From Rhizobacter sp. AJA081-3 (GTDB lineage: Bacteria > Pseudomonadota > Gammaproteobacteria > Burkholderiales > Burkholderiaceae_C): a DNA stretch of 64,000 nt. This document shows positions 37,164-46,360 of the stretch, piece by piece. Each line of letters starts with the position of its first letter. Position 1 is the stretch's first letter. Made by a program: the position numbers and the translations under genes. The stretch is taken from positions 4,588,001 to 4,652,000 of the forward strand of contig NZ_CP059067.1 in assembly GCF_017795745.1 (NCBI RefSeq), read 5' to 3'. The notes below the pieces were generated by a model that saw only the letters and a list, made by a program, of their open reading frames with translations, was not told the origin of the DNA and searched no databases.

Positions 37164-37661
37164 ATGTCCGCCACCACCCCGAATGAAATGCAGGCCGTCG
37201 CCCAGGTCTGCGGACCCCGCGAGTGCCTGAGCTTCCGCATCGGTGCCGAGGACTACGGCATCGACATCCTGCAGGTGCAGGAGGTGCGCTCCTACGAAGC
37301 CCCGACGCGCATCGCACAGACCCAGCCGCACGTGCTGGGCGTGCTCAACCTGCGCGGCGAGATCGTGCCGGTCATCGACATGCGGCTGCAGCTCGGCATG
37401 GCGCAGGCCAACTTCGACGACAGCACGGTGGTGATCGTGCTGAAGGTCGCCGGCCGCGCTTTCGGCCTGGTCGTCGATGCCGTGAGCGACGTGATCGGCC
37501 TCGCGCCGGAGCAACTGCGACCGGTGCCCGGCATCGGCCGCGGCATCGCCGCCGACCTGCTGCTGGCCATCGTCACCTTGAAGGACCGGATGCTGTTGCT
37601 CATCGACATCGACAAGCTGATGCGCAGCCCGGCCTTCGGGCTGGCGGCGCGCGCCGACTGA
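37164..37661 (+). CDS. cheW: Chemotaxis coupling protein CheW
   Basis: The 165-residue CheW links receptors to the CheA kinase. Its two SH3-like subdomains show LSFRIGAEDYGIDILQVQEV (about 20-39), LRGEIVPVIDMR (about 66-77) and FGLVVDAVSDVIGL. It follows the chemoreceptor gene by 28 bases. No cheA, cheR or cheB is in the window. It ends 7 bases before the stop of a convergent regulator gene. Confidence 0.93.
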   Translation: MSATTPNEMQAVAQVCGPRECLSFRIGAEDYGIDILQVQEVRSYEAPTRIAQTQPHVLGVLNLRGEIVPVIDMRLQLGMAQANFDDSTVVIVLKVAGRAFGLVVDAVSDVIGLAPEQLRPVPGIGRGIAADLLLAIVTLKDRMLLLIDIDKLMRSPAFGLAARAD

Positions 37662-37668
37662 GCGCGAA

Positions 37669-38550
37669 CTAGCCGAGCTCACGGCTGGCCAGCGCCGCGG
37701 CCGCCGCACGCGTCTCGACGCCGAGCTTCTCGAACACATGCTCGAGGTGCTTGTTCACCGTGCGCGGGCTCATGCCGAGGATCTCGGCGACGTCGCGGTT
37801 GGTCTTGCCCTTGGCGATCCACGACAGCACCTCGGTCTCGCGCGGCGTGAGCGAGGCGGTGGCCAGCCTCGAGGGCGCCGTCTCGCCGGCGCCGCGAAGG
37901 CGCAGCAGCCACATCGTCTCGCCCAGGCCCACGGCGCCGAGGCGCCGGGCCAGCAGCGCGCGGCCGTCGGGCGCCACACGCTCCAGCTCGGCCGCCGCGT
38001 CGGCATCACCTTCAAGCTGCAGCCACTCGGTGCAGGCCGCGTCGTTGGAATCCTGGAAGAACTCGGCCAGCCAGCGCTGCGCCTGCGGCGAACGCCAGGC
38101 CAGGCGGCCGCGCGTGTCGACCACCAGCACGCCCATGCCGCCGACGTCGACCGCCTCGCGCGCCAGCCGCGCCGCACGCGCATTGCGCACGTGCGTGGCC
38201 AGGCGCGCCAGCACCTCCTGCGCACGCACCGGCTTGACGACGTAGTCGACGCCGCCGGCATCGAAGCCGGCGACGATGTGCGAGGTCTCCGACAGGCCGG
38301 TCATGAAGATCACCGGGATATGCGCCCAGGCCGGCTGCGCCTTGATGCGGCGGCAGGTCTCGAAGCCGTCGAGCCCCGGCATGCGCGCGTCCATGAGGAT
38401 GGCGTCGGGCGTGACGAGGTCGAGCCGCTCGAGCGCCGAGGCCCCGTCGGGCGCCACCAGCACGGTGTAGCCCTCGGCCTCGAGCTCGCTGCACAGCGCG
38501 CCCACTGACTGCGGCACGTCGTCGACGACGAGCACCACGTCGCGCGTCAC
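37669..38550 (-). CDS. LuxR/NarL-type response regulator of the amide locus
   Basis: The 293-residue protein has a receiver (about 1-125; DD at 10-11, D53 in ILMDARMPGLDG, lysine in VVKPV). A central PAS-like region follows (about 135-210), then a C-terminal LuxR helix-turn-helix (about 225-290, LTPRETEVLSWIAKGKTNRDVAEILG). The GTG start overlaps the stop of the hybrid kinase gene as GTGA (38550-38547), so they are a pair. It is the best candidate for binding the palindromes at 42028 and 51971, because NarL-type regulators bind such short inverted repeats. Confidence 0.85.
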   Translation of the reverse strand: MTRDVVLVVDDVPQSVGALCSELEAEGYTVLVAPDGASALERLDLVTPDAILMDARMPGLDGFETCRRIKAQPAWAHIPVIFMTGLSETSHIVAGFDAGGVDYVVKPVRAQEVLARLATHVRNARAARLAREAVDVGGMGVLVVDTRGRLAWRSPQAQRWLAEFFQDSNDAACTEWLQLEGDADAAAELERVAPDGRALLARRLGAVGLGETMWLLRLRGAGETAPSRLATASLTPRETEVLSWIAKGKTNRDVAEILGMSPRTVNKHLEHVFEKLGVETRAAAAALASRELG

Positions 38551-41500
38551 AGCGCCTCCGCGTCGGTGACGTCGAGCGCGCGGGTGAGCTGGTCGATCAG
38601 CTCGTTCCAGGCGAACCGATCGACCAGCACGCGCAGCATCGCCGCCTGCGCGCTGCATTCCGGGTGCTGCTGCCCCAGCGCCTCGAGCGCCTGCAGCAGG
38701 CCCTGCCGGTGGCCCAGGCGCGCCAGCCGCACCAGCGTGCGCGCATGCTCGTCGGGCAGGCGCACCGGGCGCGGCAACGCCGCCGGCGCCCAGCTCGGCA
38801 CCGCGAGCTCGGCCACCCACTCGAGCTGCAGGTGGCGCTGCAGCGCGGCGAGCAGCTCCGACTCGATCACCGGCTTGTCGACGAAACCCTGGCAGCCGGC
38901 CGCGACCAGCTTGTCGTTCTGGTTCTCGAAGGCATTCGCCGAGACCATGATGATCGGCACATCGGCCACGCCGGCGGCGCGGATGCGGCGCGCTGTCTCC
39001 CAGCCGTCCATGTCGTCCATCGAGATGTCGAGCAGCACGGCGTCGGGCGGCTGCTCGAGCACGCTTTCCAGGCACTCGTTGCCGGTGGCGGCCTCGCGGA
39101 TGCGAAAGCCCAACGGCAGCAGCATGCCGGCGAGCATCTGGCGCTGCGTCGGCTGGTCGTCGACCACCAGCAGGTTGCGCCGCGTGCCGATGTAGCCGGT
39201 CACCGGCCGGTGCGGCACGCCGCGCGGCGCGGCCGGCTCGGTGGTCTCGCTCAGGTACAGGCGCACGGTGAAGGTGCTGCCGTGGCCGGGCGAGCTCTTC
39301 ACCGTCAGTTCGCCGCCCATCAGCTGCGTCAGCAGGTGGGTGATCGTCAGGCCCAGGCCCGTGCCCGAGTCGCCGGTGCGCCGGCCGGCGCTGCCGCGCT
39401 CGAAAGGCAGGAAGATGCGCTCCAGGTCGGGTTCGGCGATGCCGATGCCGGTGTCGATGACCTGGAAGCGCGCCACCTCGCGGGTGTGGTCGAGCAGCAG
39501 CGTGATGCTGCCGCGGTCGGTGAAGCGCACCGCGTTGCCCAGCAGGTTGATGAGGATCTGGCGCAGCCGCCGCGCGTCGGCGCGCACGAAGGGCGGCACG
39601 CGGCCTTCGGTGCGCAGCTCGAAGTGCAGGCCCTTGGCCGCCGCCTGCGGCGCCACCATGCGCGCCAGGTCGTCGAGGAACTCCTGCGTCGACAGCGGCG
39701 CCGGATCCAGGCGCAGCTTTCCCGCCTCGATGCGCGCCAGATCGAGCAGCCCGTCGATCAGGCCGTGCAGGTGCTCGCCGCTGTGGCGGATGGTGTCGAC
39801 CGCGGCGCGCCGCTCGCCGCGCACCTGCTCATCCTTGAGCAGGATCTGCGCGTAGCCGAGGATGCTGTTCAGTGGCGTGCGTAACTCGTGCGTCATGCCG
39901 GTCACGTAGCGCGTCTTCGCCGAGTTGGCCGCCTCGGCCAGCTCCTTGGCGGCCTGCAGCGCGGCGTCGGTGCGGCGGTGCGCCTCGATCTCCTGCGTGA
40001 GCAGCAGGTTCTGCCGGTTCGATTCGTCCTCGGCCATGTGGCGGCTCTCGCTGCCCAGCACCATCCACCAGGCGCCCACCGCCACCACCAGCGAGAGCAG
40101 CGCGAAGGCCTTCAGGAAGGGCCCGGCCAGGGCCGCCTCGTCGGCCACGTGCAGCGCGGTCTGCTGGTCGTAGACGACGCCGAGGATCACGCCGAGCAAC
40201 GTGATCAGCGAGACGGCGACGACGAGGTAGTGCGCGACGCGGAAGTTGATGCGCGCGCTCAGGCGCTGCGGCAGCACCGCCGCCAGCGCCGCGCGCACCT
40301 GGTCGGCCGCGCGCGAGTCGGTCTTGCAGCGATCGTGGCAGCGCGACTCGAGCGTGCAGCACAGCGAGCAGATCGGCGCGCCGTAGGCCGGGCATTGCGC
40401 CATGTCCTCCGACTCGAAGTGGTTCTCGCACACCGAGCAGCGCACCGACTCGCCGGGCTTCCACAGCGTCGGCGCCGGCCGCGCCTGGTAGTAGCGGCCG
40501 CGCGTCCACCATGCCAGCAGCGGCGAGATCGCCATCGAGGCGAACAACGCGATGAAGGGCGCGTAGGCCTGCGCCACCTCGCCCATCGCGCCGGCGTAGG
40601 CCACCACCGCGAGCACGGCAGCGGTGAGCATCGCGCCCAGGCCGACCGGGTTGATGTCGTACAGGTGCGCGCGCTTGAATTCGATGTGCTTCGGGCTCCA
40701 GCCGAGCGGCTTGTTGATGACGAGGTCGGCCACCAGCGCGCCGACCCAGGCGATCGCCACGTTGCTGTACAGGCCGAGCACGCGCTCCAGCGCCTCGAAC
40801 ACGCCCAGCGTCATCAACAGCACGGCGATGAGCACGTTGAAGACCAGCCAGACCACGCGCCCCGGGTGGCTATGCGTGAGCCGCGCGAAGAAGTTCGACC
40901 AGGCCAGCGAGCCGGCGTAGGCGTTGGTGAGGTTGATCTTCACCTGCGAGACGATGACGAACAGCACCGTGGCGGCGAGCACCCAGCGCGCGTCGTCGAA
41001 CAGGTAGGCGTAGCCCGCCAGGTACATGTGCGTGGGCTCGACGGCCTTGTCCGGCGGCAGCTGCTGCTGCAGCGCCAGGAAGGCGAGGAAGGCGCCGCCG
41101 AGCATCTTCACCATGCCCGGCACGATCCAGCCCGGTCCGGCCACCAGCACCGCCGTCCACCAGCGCACGCGATTCTTCTTCGTCTTTTCCGGCAGGAAGC
41201 GCAGGTAGTCGACCTGCTCGCCGATCTGCACGACGAGCGAGAAGGCCACCGTGGCCGCGGAGCCGAACATCAGCGCGTCGAATCCCGAACTGCCCGACAC
41301 GCGCCCGGCCAGCGTGCCGAACTCGGCGAACTTGCCCGGGTCCTTGGCCAGCACCGCGGCGTAGGGCAGCAGGAACAGCAAGATCCACACCGGCTGCGTC
41401 CACAGCTGCAGGCGCGAGATCAGCGTGATGCCGTGCATCACCAGCGGCACCACGCCGAGCGAGGCGATCAGGTAGCAGATCGACAGCGGCCAGTCGGTGT

Positions 41501-41963
41501 ACATCTGCAGCGCCAGCGCGAGGATGGCCGCCTCGAGCGCGAAGAAGATGAAGGTGAAGCTCGCGTAGACCAGCGAGGTCAGCGTGGAGCCGAGGTAGCC
41601 GAAGCCCGCGCCGCGCGTGAGCAGGTCCATGTCCAGCCCGTACTTGGCGGCGTAGTAGCTGATCGGCAGCCCGGTGAGGAAGGTGATCAGCCCGACCACC
41701 AGGATCGCCCACAGCGCATTGGTGAAGCCGTAGCTCAGCGCGATGGCGCCGCCGATGGCCTCGAGCGCGAGGAACGACGTGGCGCCGAACGCGGTGTTGG
41801 CCACGCGCGCCTCGCTCCACTTGCGGAAGTGCCGCGGCGTGTAGCGAAGGGCGTAGTCCTCCAGCGTCTCGTCGGCGACCCAGCTGTTGTAGTCGCGACG
41901 GATGCGGAAGATCTTCTGCGGGGCGAGCGCCAATGCGGGTCCTCGATGGCCAAGACGGCCCAT
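38547..41963 (-). CDS. NCS1-type permease fused to histidine kinase and receiver
   Basis: The 1138-residue protein starts with an NCS1 (cytosine/purine/allantoin permease) domain of about 12 membrane helices (about 45-490). A cysteine-rich segment with 9 cysteines follows (about 509-546, CSVCENHF and CSLCC), then two more helices (about 575-640). After these come HisKA with H692 in MTHELRTPLNS, a HATPase domain (to about 925) and a receiver (about 935-1055), then a helical tail. The permease part probably serves as sensor for a transported nitrogen compound. The start is ATG 41963; TTG 41933 is an alternative. It is divergent from the transporter operon. Confidence 0.85.
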   Translation of the reverse strand: MGRLGHRGPALALAPQKIFRIRRDYNSWVADETLEDYALRYTPRHFRKWSEARVANTAFGATSFLALEAIGGAIALSYGFTNALWAILVVGLITFLTGLPISYYAAKYGLDMDLLTRGAGFGYLGSTLTSLVYASFTFIFFALEAAILALALQMYTDWPLSICYLIASLGVVPLVMHGITLISRLQLWTQPVWILLFLLPYAAVLAKDPGKFAEFGTLAGRVSGSSGFDALMFGSAATVAFSLVVQIGEQVDYLRFLPEKTKKNRVRWWTAVLVAGPGWIVPGMVKMLGGAFLAFLALQQQLPPDKAVEPTHMYLAGYAYLFDDARWVLAATVLFVIVSQVKINLTNAYAGSLAWSNFFARLTHSHPGRVVWLVFNVLIAVLLMTLGVFEALERVLGLYSNVAIAWVGALVADLVINKPLGWSPKHIEFKRAHLYDINPVGLGAMLTAAVLAVVAYAGAMGEVAQAYAPFIALFASMAISPLLAWWTRGRYYQARPAPTLWKPGESVRCSVCENHFESEDMAQCPAYGAPICSLCCTLESRCHDRCKTDSRAADQVRAALAAVLPQRLSARINFRVAHYLVVAVSLITLLGVILGVVYDQQTALHVADEAALAGPFLKAFALLSLVVAVGAWWMVLGSESRHMAEDESNRQNLLLTQEIEAHRRTDAALQAAKELAEAANSAKTRYVTGMTHELRTPLNSILGYAQILLKDEQVRGERRAAVDTIRHSGEHLHGLIDGLLDLARIEAGKLRLDPAPLSTQEFLDDLARMVAPQAAAKGLHFELRTEGRVPPFVRADARRLRQILINLLGNAVRFTDRGSITLLLDHTREVARFQVIDTGIGIAEPDLERIFLPFERGSAGRRTGDSGTGLGLTITHLLTQLMGGELTVKSSPGHGSTFTVRLYLSETTEPAAPRGVPHRPVTGYIGTRRNLLVVDDQPTQRQMLAGMLLPLGFRIREAATGNECLESVLEQPPDAVLLDISMDDMDGWETARRIRAAGVADVPIIMVSANAFENQNDKLVAAGCQGFVDKPVIESELLAALQRHLQLEWVAELAVPSWAPAALPRPVRLPDEHARTLVRLARLGHRQGLLQALEALGQQHPECSAQAAMLRVLVDRFAWNELIDQLTRALDVTDAEAL

Positions 41964-42027
41964 GCCGTCTTGCAAGAAGCAGTCCCGGCGGCCGCGCGAG
42001 TCTGCCGCGCCGCGCTGCGCGGCCCGC

Positions 42028-42043
42028 TACGTCGAATGACGTA
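42028..42043. promoter_or_regulatory. Palindromic operator TACGTC-N4-GACGTA upstream of urtA
   Basis: A perfect 6-bp inverted repeat with spacer GAAT. The same repeat occurs upstream of amiE at 51971-51986. In both cases a -10-like hexamer starts 24 bases after the repeat (TACCTT at 42067-42072 here), placing the repeat centre near -44, a usual activator position. It is likely bound by the LuxR-type regulator encoded nearby. Confidence 0.7.
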
Positions 42044-42163
42044 TTCGGCCTGCGCAGCCCTTCTCGTACCTTGGCGACATGCCGGAAGCGGCCAGGCCTC
42101 CAGAGCTTGCACAGCGATGGTGCCCCGCGCACGGATTTGTCCCCACCCCTCCAGGAGAGCCGC

Positions 42164-43423
42164 ATGTCCCATGACCAAGACCCCGATCTGAAATCGCTGC
42201 AGCGCCGCCGCCTGCTGCAAGGCGCCGCCGCGCTGCCGCTCGCCGGCATCCCGGCCTGGGCGCTCGCGCAGCAGTTCCCCACCGCGAAGGTGAACACCAC
42301 CAAGCTCGCCATCACCGACACCGAGGTGACGGTCGGCCAGCTGCACTCGGCCACCGGCACGATGGCGATCAGCGAGACCGGCTCGATCCAGGCCGAGCAG
42401 CTCGCCATCGACCAGATCAACGCGATGGGCGGCATCCTCGGCCGCAAGATCAAGGTCATCAAGGAAGACGGCGCCTCCGACTGGCCGACCTTCGCCGAGA
42501 AGAGCAAGAAGCTGCTCGTCAACGACAAGGTCGCCGCCGTGTTCGGCTGCTGGACCAGCGCCTCGCGCAAGGCCGTGCTGCCGGTGTTCGAGAAGGAGAA
42601 CGGCCTGCTGTACTACCCGACCTTCTACGAAGGCCTGGAGCAGAGCAAGAACGTCATCTACACCGGCCAGGAAGCCACCCAGCAGATCATCTGGAGCCTC
42701 GACTGGGGCGCCAAGGAGAAGAAGGCCAAGACCTACTTCCTGGTCGGCTCCGACTACATCTGGCCGCGCACCTCGATGAAGATCGCGCGCAAGCACATCG
42801 AGACGGTGGGCAAGCTCGGCAAGGTGGTCGGCGAGGAGTACTACCCGCTGGGCAACACCAACTTCAACTCGCTGATCAACAAGATCAAGGTCGCCAAGCC
42901 CGACTGCATCTTCTGCGCGGTGGTGGGCGGCTCCAACGTCGCCTTCTACAAGCAGCTCAAGGCCGCGGGCATCACCGGCGACAAGCAGTTCCTGCTGACG
43001 CTGTCGGTCACCGAGGACGAGATGACGGGCGTGGGCGGCGAGAACTTCACCGGCTTCTACTCGTCGATGAAGTACTTCCAGTCGCTGGACAACGAAAACA
43101 ACAAGAAGTTCGTCGCCGCCTTCAAGGCCAAGTACGGCAAGGACGCGGTGATCGGCGACGTGACGCAGGCCGGCTACCTCGGCCCCTGGCTGTGGAAGGC
43201 GGCGGTCGAGAAGGCCGGCAGCTTCGACGTCGACAAGGTCGTCGCGGCCTCGCCCGGCATCGAGCTGAAGACGGCGCCCGAGGGCTACGTGAAGCTCGAT
43301 GCCAACCACCACCTGTGGAGCAAGGCGCGCATCGGCCAGGGCCAGCCCGACGCCACCTTCAAGGTGGTGGCCGAGTCGGCCGAATTGATCAAACCCGATC
43401 CGTTCCCCAAGGGATACCAGTAA
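42164..43423 (+). CDS. urtA: Urea/short-chain amide ABC transporter, substrate-binding protein
   Basis: The 419-residue periplasmic protein has a twin-arginine-like signal (QRRRLLQGAAALPLAG) and the type I binding-protein fold of the UrtA/FmdD/AmiC group. VGQLHSATGTMAISETG (about 58-74) is the ligand-loop signature, and GILGRKIKVIKEDGASDWP is also conserved. AGGAGA lies 8 bases before the ATG at 42164. It is the first gene of urtABCDE-fmdAB. The co-transcribed formamidase suggests formamide or other short amides as ligand as well as or instead of urea. Confidence 0.9.
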   Translation: MSHDQDPDLKSLQRRRLLQGAAALPLAGIPAWALAQQFPTAKVNTTKLAITDTEVTVGQLHSATGTMAISETGSIQAEQLAIDQINAMGGILGRKIKVIKEDGASDWPTFAEKSKKLLVNDKVAAVFGCWTSASRKAVLPVFEKENGLLYYPTFYEGLEQSKNVIYTGQEATQQIIWSLDWGAKEKKAKTYFLVGSDYIWPRTSMKIARKHIETVGKLGKVVGEEYYPLGNTNFNSLINKIKVAKPDCIFCAVVGGSNVAFYKQLKAAGITGDKQFLLTLSVTEDEMTGVGGENFTGFYSSMKYFQSLDNENNKKFVAAFKAKYGKDAVIGDVTQAGYLGPWLWKAAVEKAGSFDVDKVVAASPGIELKTAPEGYVKLDANHHLWSKARIGQGQPDATFKVVAESAELIKPDPFPKGYQ

Positions 43424-43450
43424 CCCGGCAGCCACTTCAGGAGCAGCATC

Positions 43451-44365
43451 GTGAACTTCTCGGAAATGCTCAACATCGGCCTGATGCAGGGTTTTGCAGG
43501 CCTGAGTCTGTTCTCGGTGCTGCTGCTGATGGGCCTGGGCCTGGCGATCATCTTCGGCCAGATGGGCGTGATCAACATGGCGCATGGCGAGTTCATGACC
43601 ATCGGCGCCTACACCATCTTCCTCGGCTCCACGCTCTCCGAGAAGTTCGCGCCGAGCTTCATTCCGTACTACTTCCCGGTGGCGATCGGCGTGGCCTTCG
43701 TGCTCGCCTTCATCGCCGGCTGGCTGGTGGAGTGGGCGCTGATCCGCCACCTCTACAAGCGCCCGCTGGACACGCTGCTGGCCACCTGGGGCCTGAGCCT
43801 CGGGATCCAGCAGATGTTCCGCACCGGCATCGGCCCGAAGGAAGTCAGCCCGACGCTGCCCGACTGGCTGCTCGGCTCCTGGGCCCCGCACCCCGGCCTG
43901 GACATCCCGATCAACGGCCTGTTCGTTCTCGCGCTCACCGCCTTCGTCACCGGCGCCGTGATGCTCGCGCTGTACCGCAGCCGCTGGGGATTGCGCGTTC
44001 GCGCCACCGTGGCGAACCGGCAGATGGCCAACGCGGTGGGCATCAACACCAGCAAGACGGACCGCCTGACCTTCGCCATCGGCTGCGGCATCGCCGGCGT
44101 GGCGGGCGCGGCCTTCACCACCATCGGCTCGACCGGCCCGACCTCGGGGTCGCTGTACATCGTCGACGCCTTCCTCGTCGTCACCTTCGGCGGCGCGGCC
44201 AGCCTGCTGGGCACCGTGGCCTCGGCCTTCGGCATCGCGCAGACGCAGTCGATCAGCGAGTTCTTCATGAGCGGCTCGATGGCCAAGGTGCTGACGCTGT
44301 CGATGATCGTGCTGATCCTGATGATGCGGCCGCAGGGCCTGTTCGCATCGAGGGTTCGCCGCTGA
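43451..44365 (+). CDS. urtB: Urea/amide ABC transporter permease
   Basis: The 304-residue LivH-family permease has about eight membrane helices, with the conserved FGQMGVINMAHGEFMTIGAY (about 37-56) and a late segment LVVTFGGAASLLGTVASAFG. It starts with GTG behind AGGAG, 28 bases after the binding-protein gene. It works with the next permease as a heterodimer. Confidence 0.92.
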   Translation: MNFSEMLNIGLMQGFAGLSLFSVLLLMGLGLAIIFGQMGVINMAHGEFMTIGAYTIFLGSTLSEKFAPSFIPYYFPVAIGVAFVLAFIAGWLVEWALIRHLYKRPLDTLLATWGLSLGIQQMFRTGIGPKEVSPTLPDWLLGSWAPHPGLDIPINGLFVLALTAFVTGAVMLALYRSRWGLRVRATVANRQMANAVGINTSKTDRLTFAIGCGIAGVAGAAFTTIGSTGPTSGSLYIVDAFLVVTFGGAASLLGTVASAFGIAQTQSISEFFMSGSMAKVLTLSMIVLILMMRPQGLFASRVRR

Positions 44366-44396
44366 GCCGAATGCGCAACCTTCCCGGAGACCCTGC

Positions 44397-45596
44397 ATGA
44401 ATTCCCTCAAGACCTGGCTCGCGCGCCCCGGCGTGGGCAGCACGATGCTGCTGGCGGTGCTGCTGCTGGCGATCCTGCCGCTGTCGCTCGATGCCTTCCG
44501 CCTCAACCTGGTGGGCAAGTACCTCACCTATGCCTTCGTCGCCGTCGGCCTGGTGATGGTGTGGGGCTACGGCGGCGTGCTCAGCCTCGGCCAGGGCGTG
44601 TTCTTCGGCCTGGGCGGCTACGCGATGGCGATGTTCCTCAAGCTCGAGGCGTCCGACCCGATCAGCACGAAGATCCAGTCGACGCCGGGCATCCCCGACT
44701 TCATGGACTGGAACCAGCTCACCGAGCTGCCGCTGTTCTGGCTGCCGTTCAAGAGCCTGCCGCTGACGCTGATCATGGTGATCGCGGTGCCCACGCTGCT
44801 GGCCTTCATCATCAGCTACGCGATGTTCAAGCGGCGCGTGGGCGGCGTGTACTTCGCGATCATCACGCAGGCGGTGGCGCTGATCGTCACCGTGCTGATC
44901 ATCGGCCAGCAGGGCTACACCGGCGGCGTCAACGGCATGACCGACCTGAAGACGCTGCTGGGCTGGGACATCCGCACCGACTCGGCGCGCCTGATCCTCT
45001 ACTACGTCTGCTCGGGGCTCCTGCTCGCCAGCATCGTGCTGTGCGCCTGGATCCAGAGGAGCAAGCTCGGCACGCTGCTGCTGGCCATGCGCGACAAGGA
45101 AGACCGGGTGCGCTTCTCCGGCTACGACGTGGCGATGTTCAAGGTCGCCGTGTTTTGCCTGGGCGCGGCGCTGTCCGGCATCGGCGGCGCCATGTTCGCC
45201 TTGCAGGTCGGCTTCATGTCGCCCTCGTTCGTCGGCATCGTCCCGTCGATCGAGATGGTCATCTACGCCGCTGTCGGAGGCCGCATGAGCCTGGTCGGCG
45301 CGGTGGTCGGCGCACTGCTGGTCAATGCCGGCAAGACGCTGTTCTCCGAGACCTTTCCGGATCTCTGGCTGTTCCTGATGGCGGCGCTGTTCATCGGCGT
45401 GACCATGGCCTTCCCGAACGGGCTGGCCGGGCTGTTCGAGAGCCACATCAAGCCGTGGTGGACGAAGCGCCAGGCACAGCGCGCCGGCCAGAAGCAGGCC
45501 CTGGCCGCCGCGCAGGCCGCCTACCCCGACGCCCCCAGACCCGCGCCCGCCGCGCCGCCCACCCTGCCCCCGGGCGTGAGCAGCCAGCAGGCCTGA
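44397..45596 (+). CDS. urtC: Urea/amide ABC transporter permease
   Basis: The 399-residue LivM-family permease has about ten membrane helices. VWGYGGVLSLGQGVFFGLGGYAMA is the characteristic segment (positions about 51-74), and FKVAVFCLGAALSGIGGAMFA the second one. The C-terminal 45 residues are an alanine/proline-rich cytoplasmic tail. It follows urtB by 31 bases. Confidence 0.92.
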   Translation: MNSLKTWLARPGVGSTMLLAVLLLAILPLSLDAFRLNLVGKYLTYAFVAVGLVMVWGYGGVLSLGQGVFFGLGGYAMAMFLKLEASDPISTKIQSTPGIPDFMDWNQLTELPLFWLPFKSLPLTLIMVIAVPTLLAFIISYAMFKRRVGGVYFAIITQAVALIVTVLIIGQQGYTGGVNGMTDLKTLLGWDIRTDSARLILYYVCSGLLLASIVLCAWIQRSKLGTLLLAMRDKEDRVRFSGYDVAMFKVAVFCLGAALSGIGGAMFALQVGFMSPSFVGIVPSIEMVIYAAVGGRMSLVGAVVGALLVNAGKTLFSETFPDLWLFLMAALFIGVTMAFPNGLAGLFESHIKPWWTKRQAQRAGQKQALAAAQAAYPDAPRPAPAAPPTLPPGVSSQQA

Positions 45597-45606
45597 GGAG
45601 AGCCCC

Positions 45607-46350
45607 ATGAGCAACACCGACTTCGCCCTCGCCGTGGAAGACCTGACCGTCTCCTTCGACGGCTTCAAGGCCATCGACGCGCTGACGCTGTACATCGACA
45701 AGAACGAGCTGCGCGTGATCATCGGCCCGAACGGCGCGGGCAAGACCACGCTGCTCGACCTGATCTGCGGCAAGACCAAGGCCAGCGCCGGCAGCATCAA
45801 GTTCAAGAACGAGGAGCTGACGAAGCTGCCCGAGCACACCCGCGTGCGCCGCGGCATCGGCCGCAAGTTCCAGACGCCCTCGATCTACGAGAACCTCACG
45901 GTCTTCCAGAACCTCGAGGTGTCGTTCCCGAAGGGCCGCTCGGTGATGGGGGCCCTCTTCTTCAAGTGCGACGACGAGGTGAAGGCGCGCGTGCAGGTGG
46001 TGGCCGAGGAAGTGGGCCTGGCCGAGTTGCTGCCCACCGAAGCCGGGCTGCTCAGCCACGGGCAGAAGCAGTGGCTGGAGATCGGCATGCTGCTGATGCA
46101 GGAGCCCGAGCTGCTGATGCTCGACGAGCCGATCGCCGGCATGAGCGCGCGCGAGCGCGAGCTCACCGCCGCGCTGCTGCAGCGCATCTGCAAGAACCGC
46201 TCGGTGATCGTGATCGAGCACGACATGGATTTCGTCAAGCAGATCGCCCACAAGGTCACCGTGATGCACCAGGGAAAGATCCTCGCCGAGGGCTCCATGG
46301 AGAAGGTGCAGAACGACCCGAAGGTCATCGACGTGTACCTGGGCCATTGA
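45607..46350 (+). CDS. urtD: Urea/amide ABC transporter ATPase
   Basis: The 247-residue LivG-type ATPase shows Walker A GPNGAGKT (about 39-46), the signature-like LLSHGQKQWLEIG, Walker B LLMLDEP and the switch histidine in VIEHDMDF. The serine of the usual LSGG is replaced by the SHGQ form that is typical for UrtD-like proteins. The start is ATG after GAGGAG, 10 bases past urtC. Confidence 0.93.
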   Translation: MSNTDFALAVEDLTVSFDGFKAIDALTLYIDKNELRVIIGPNGAGKTTLLDLICGKTKASAGSIKFKNEELTKLPEHTRVRRGIGRKFQTPSIYENLTVFQNLEVSFPKGRSVMGALFFKCDDEVKARVQVVAEEVGLAELLPTEAGLLSHGQKQWLEIGMLLMQEPELLMLDEPIAGMSARERELTAALLQRICKNRSVIVIEHDMDFVKQIAHKVTVMHQGKILAEGSMEKVQNDPKVIDVYLGH

Positions 46351-46360
46351 GGAGACCCCG

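Noticed and set aside
41964-42163. Guanidine (ykkC-type) riboswitch upstream of the transporter operon
   Set aside because: Such elements occur before some urea-type transporters, but none of the conserved ACGR or GGGA-containing segments is seen; the palindrome and -10 explain the region better.
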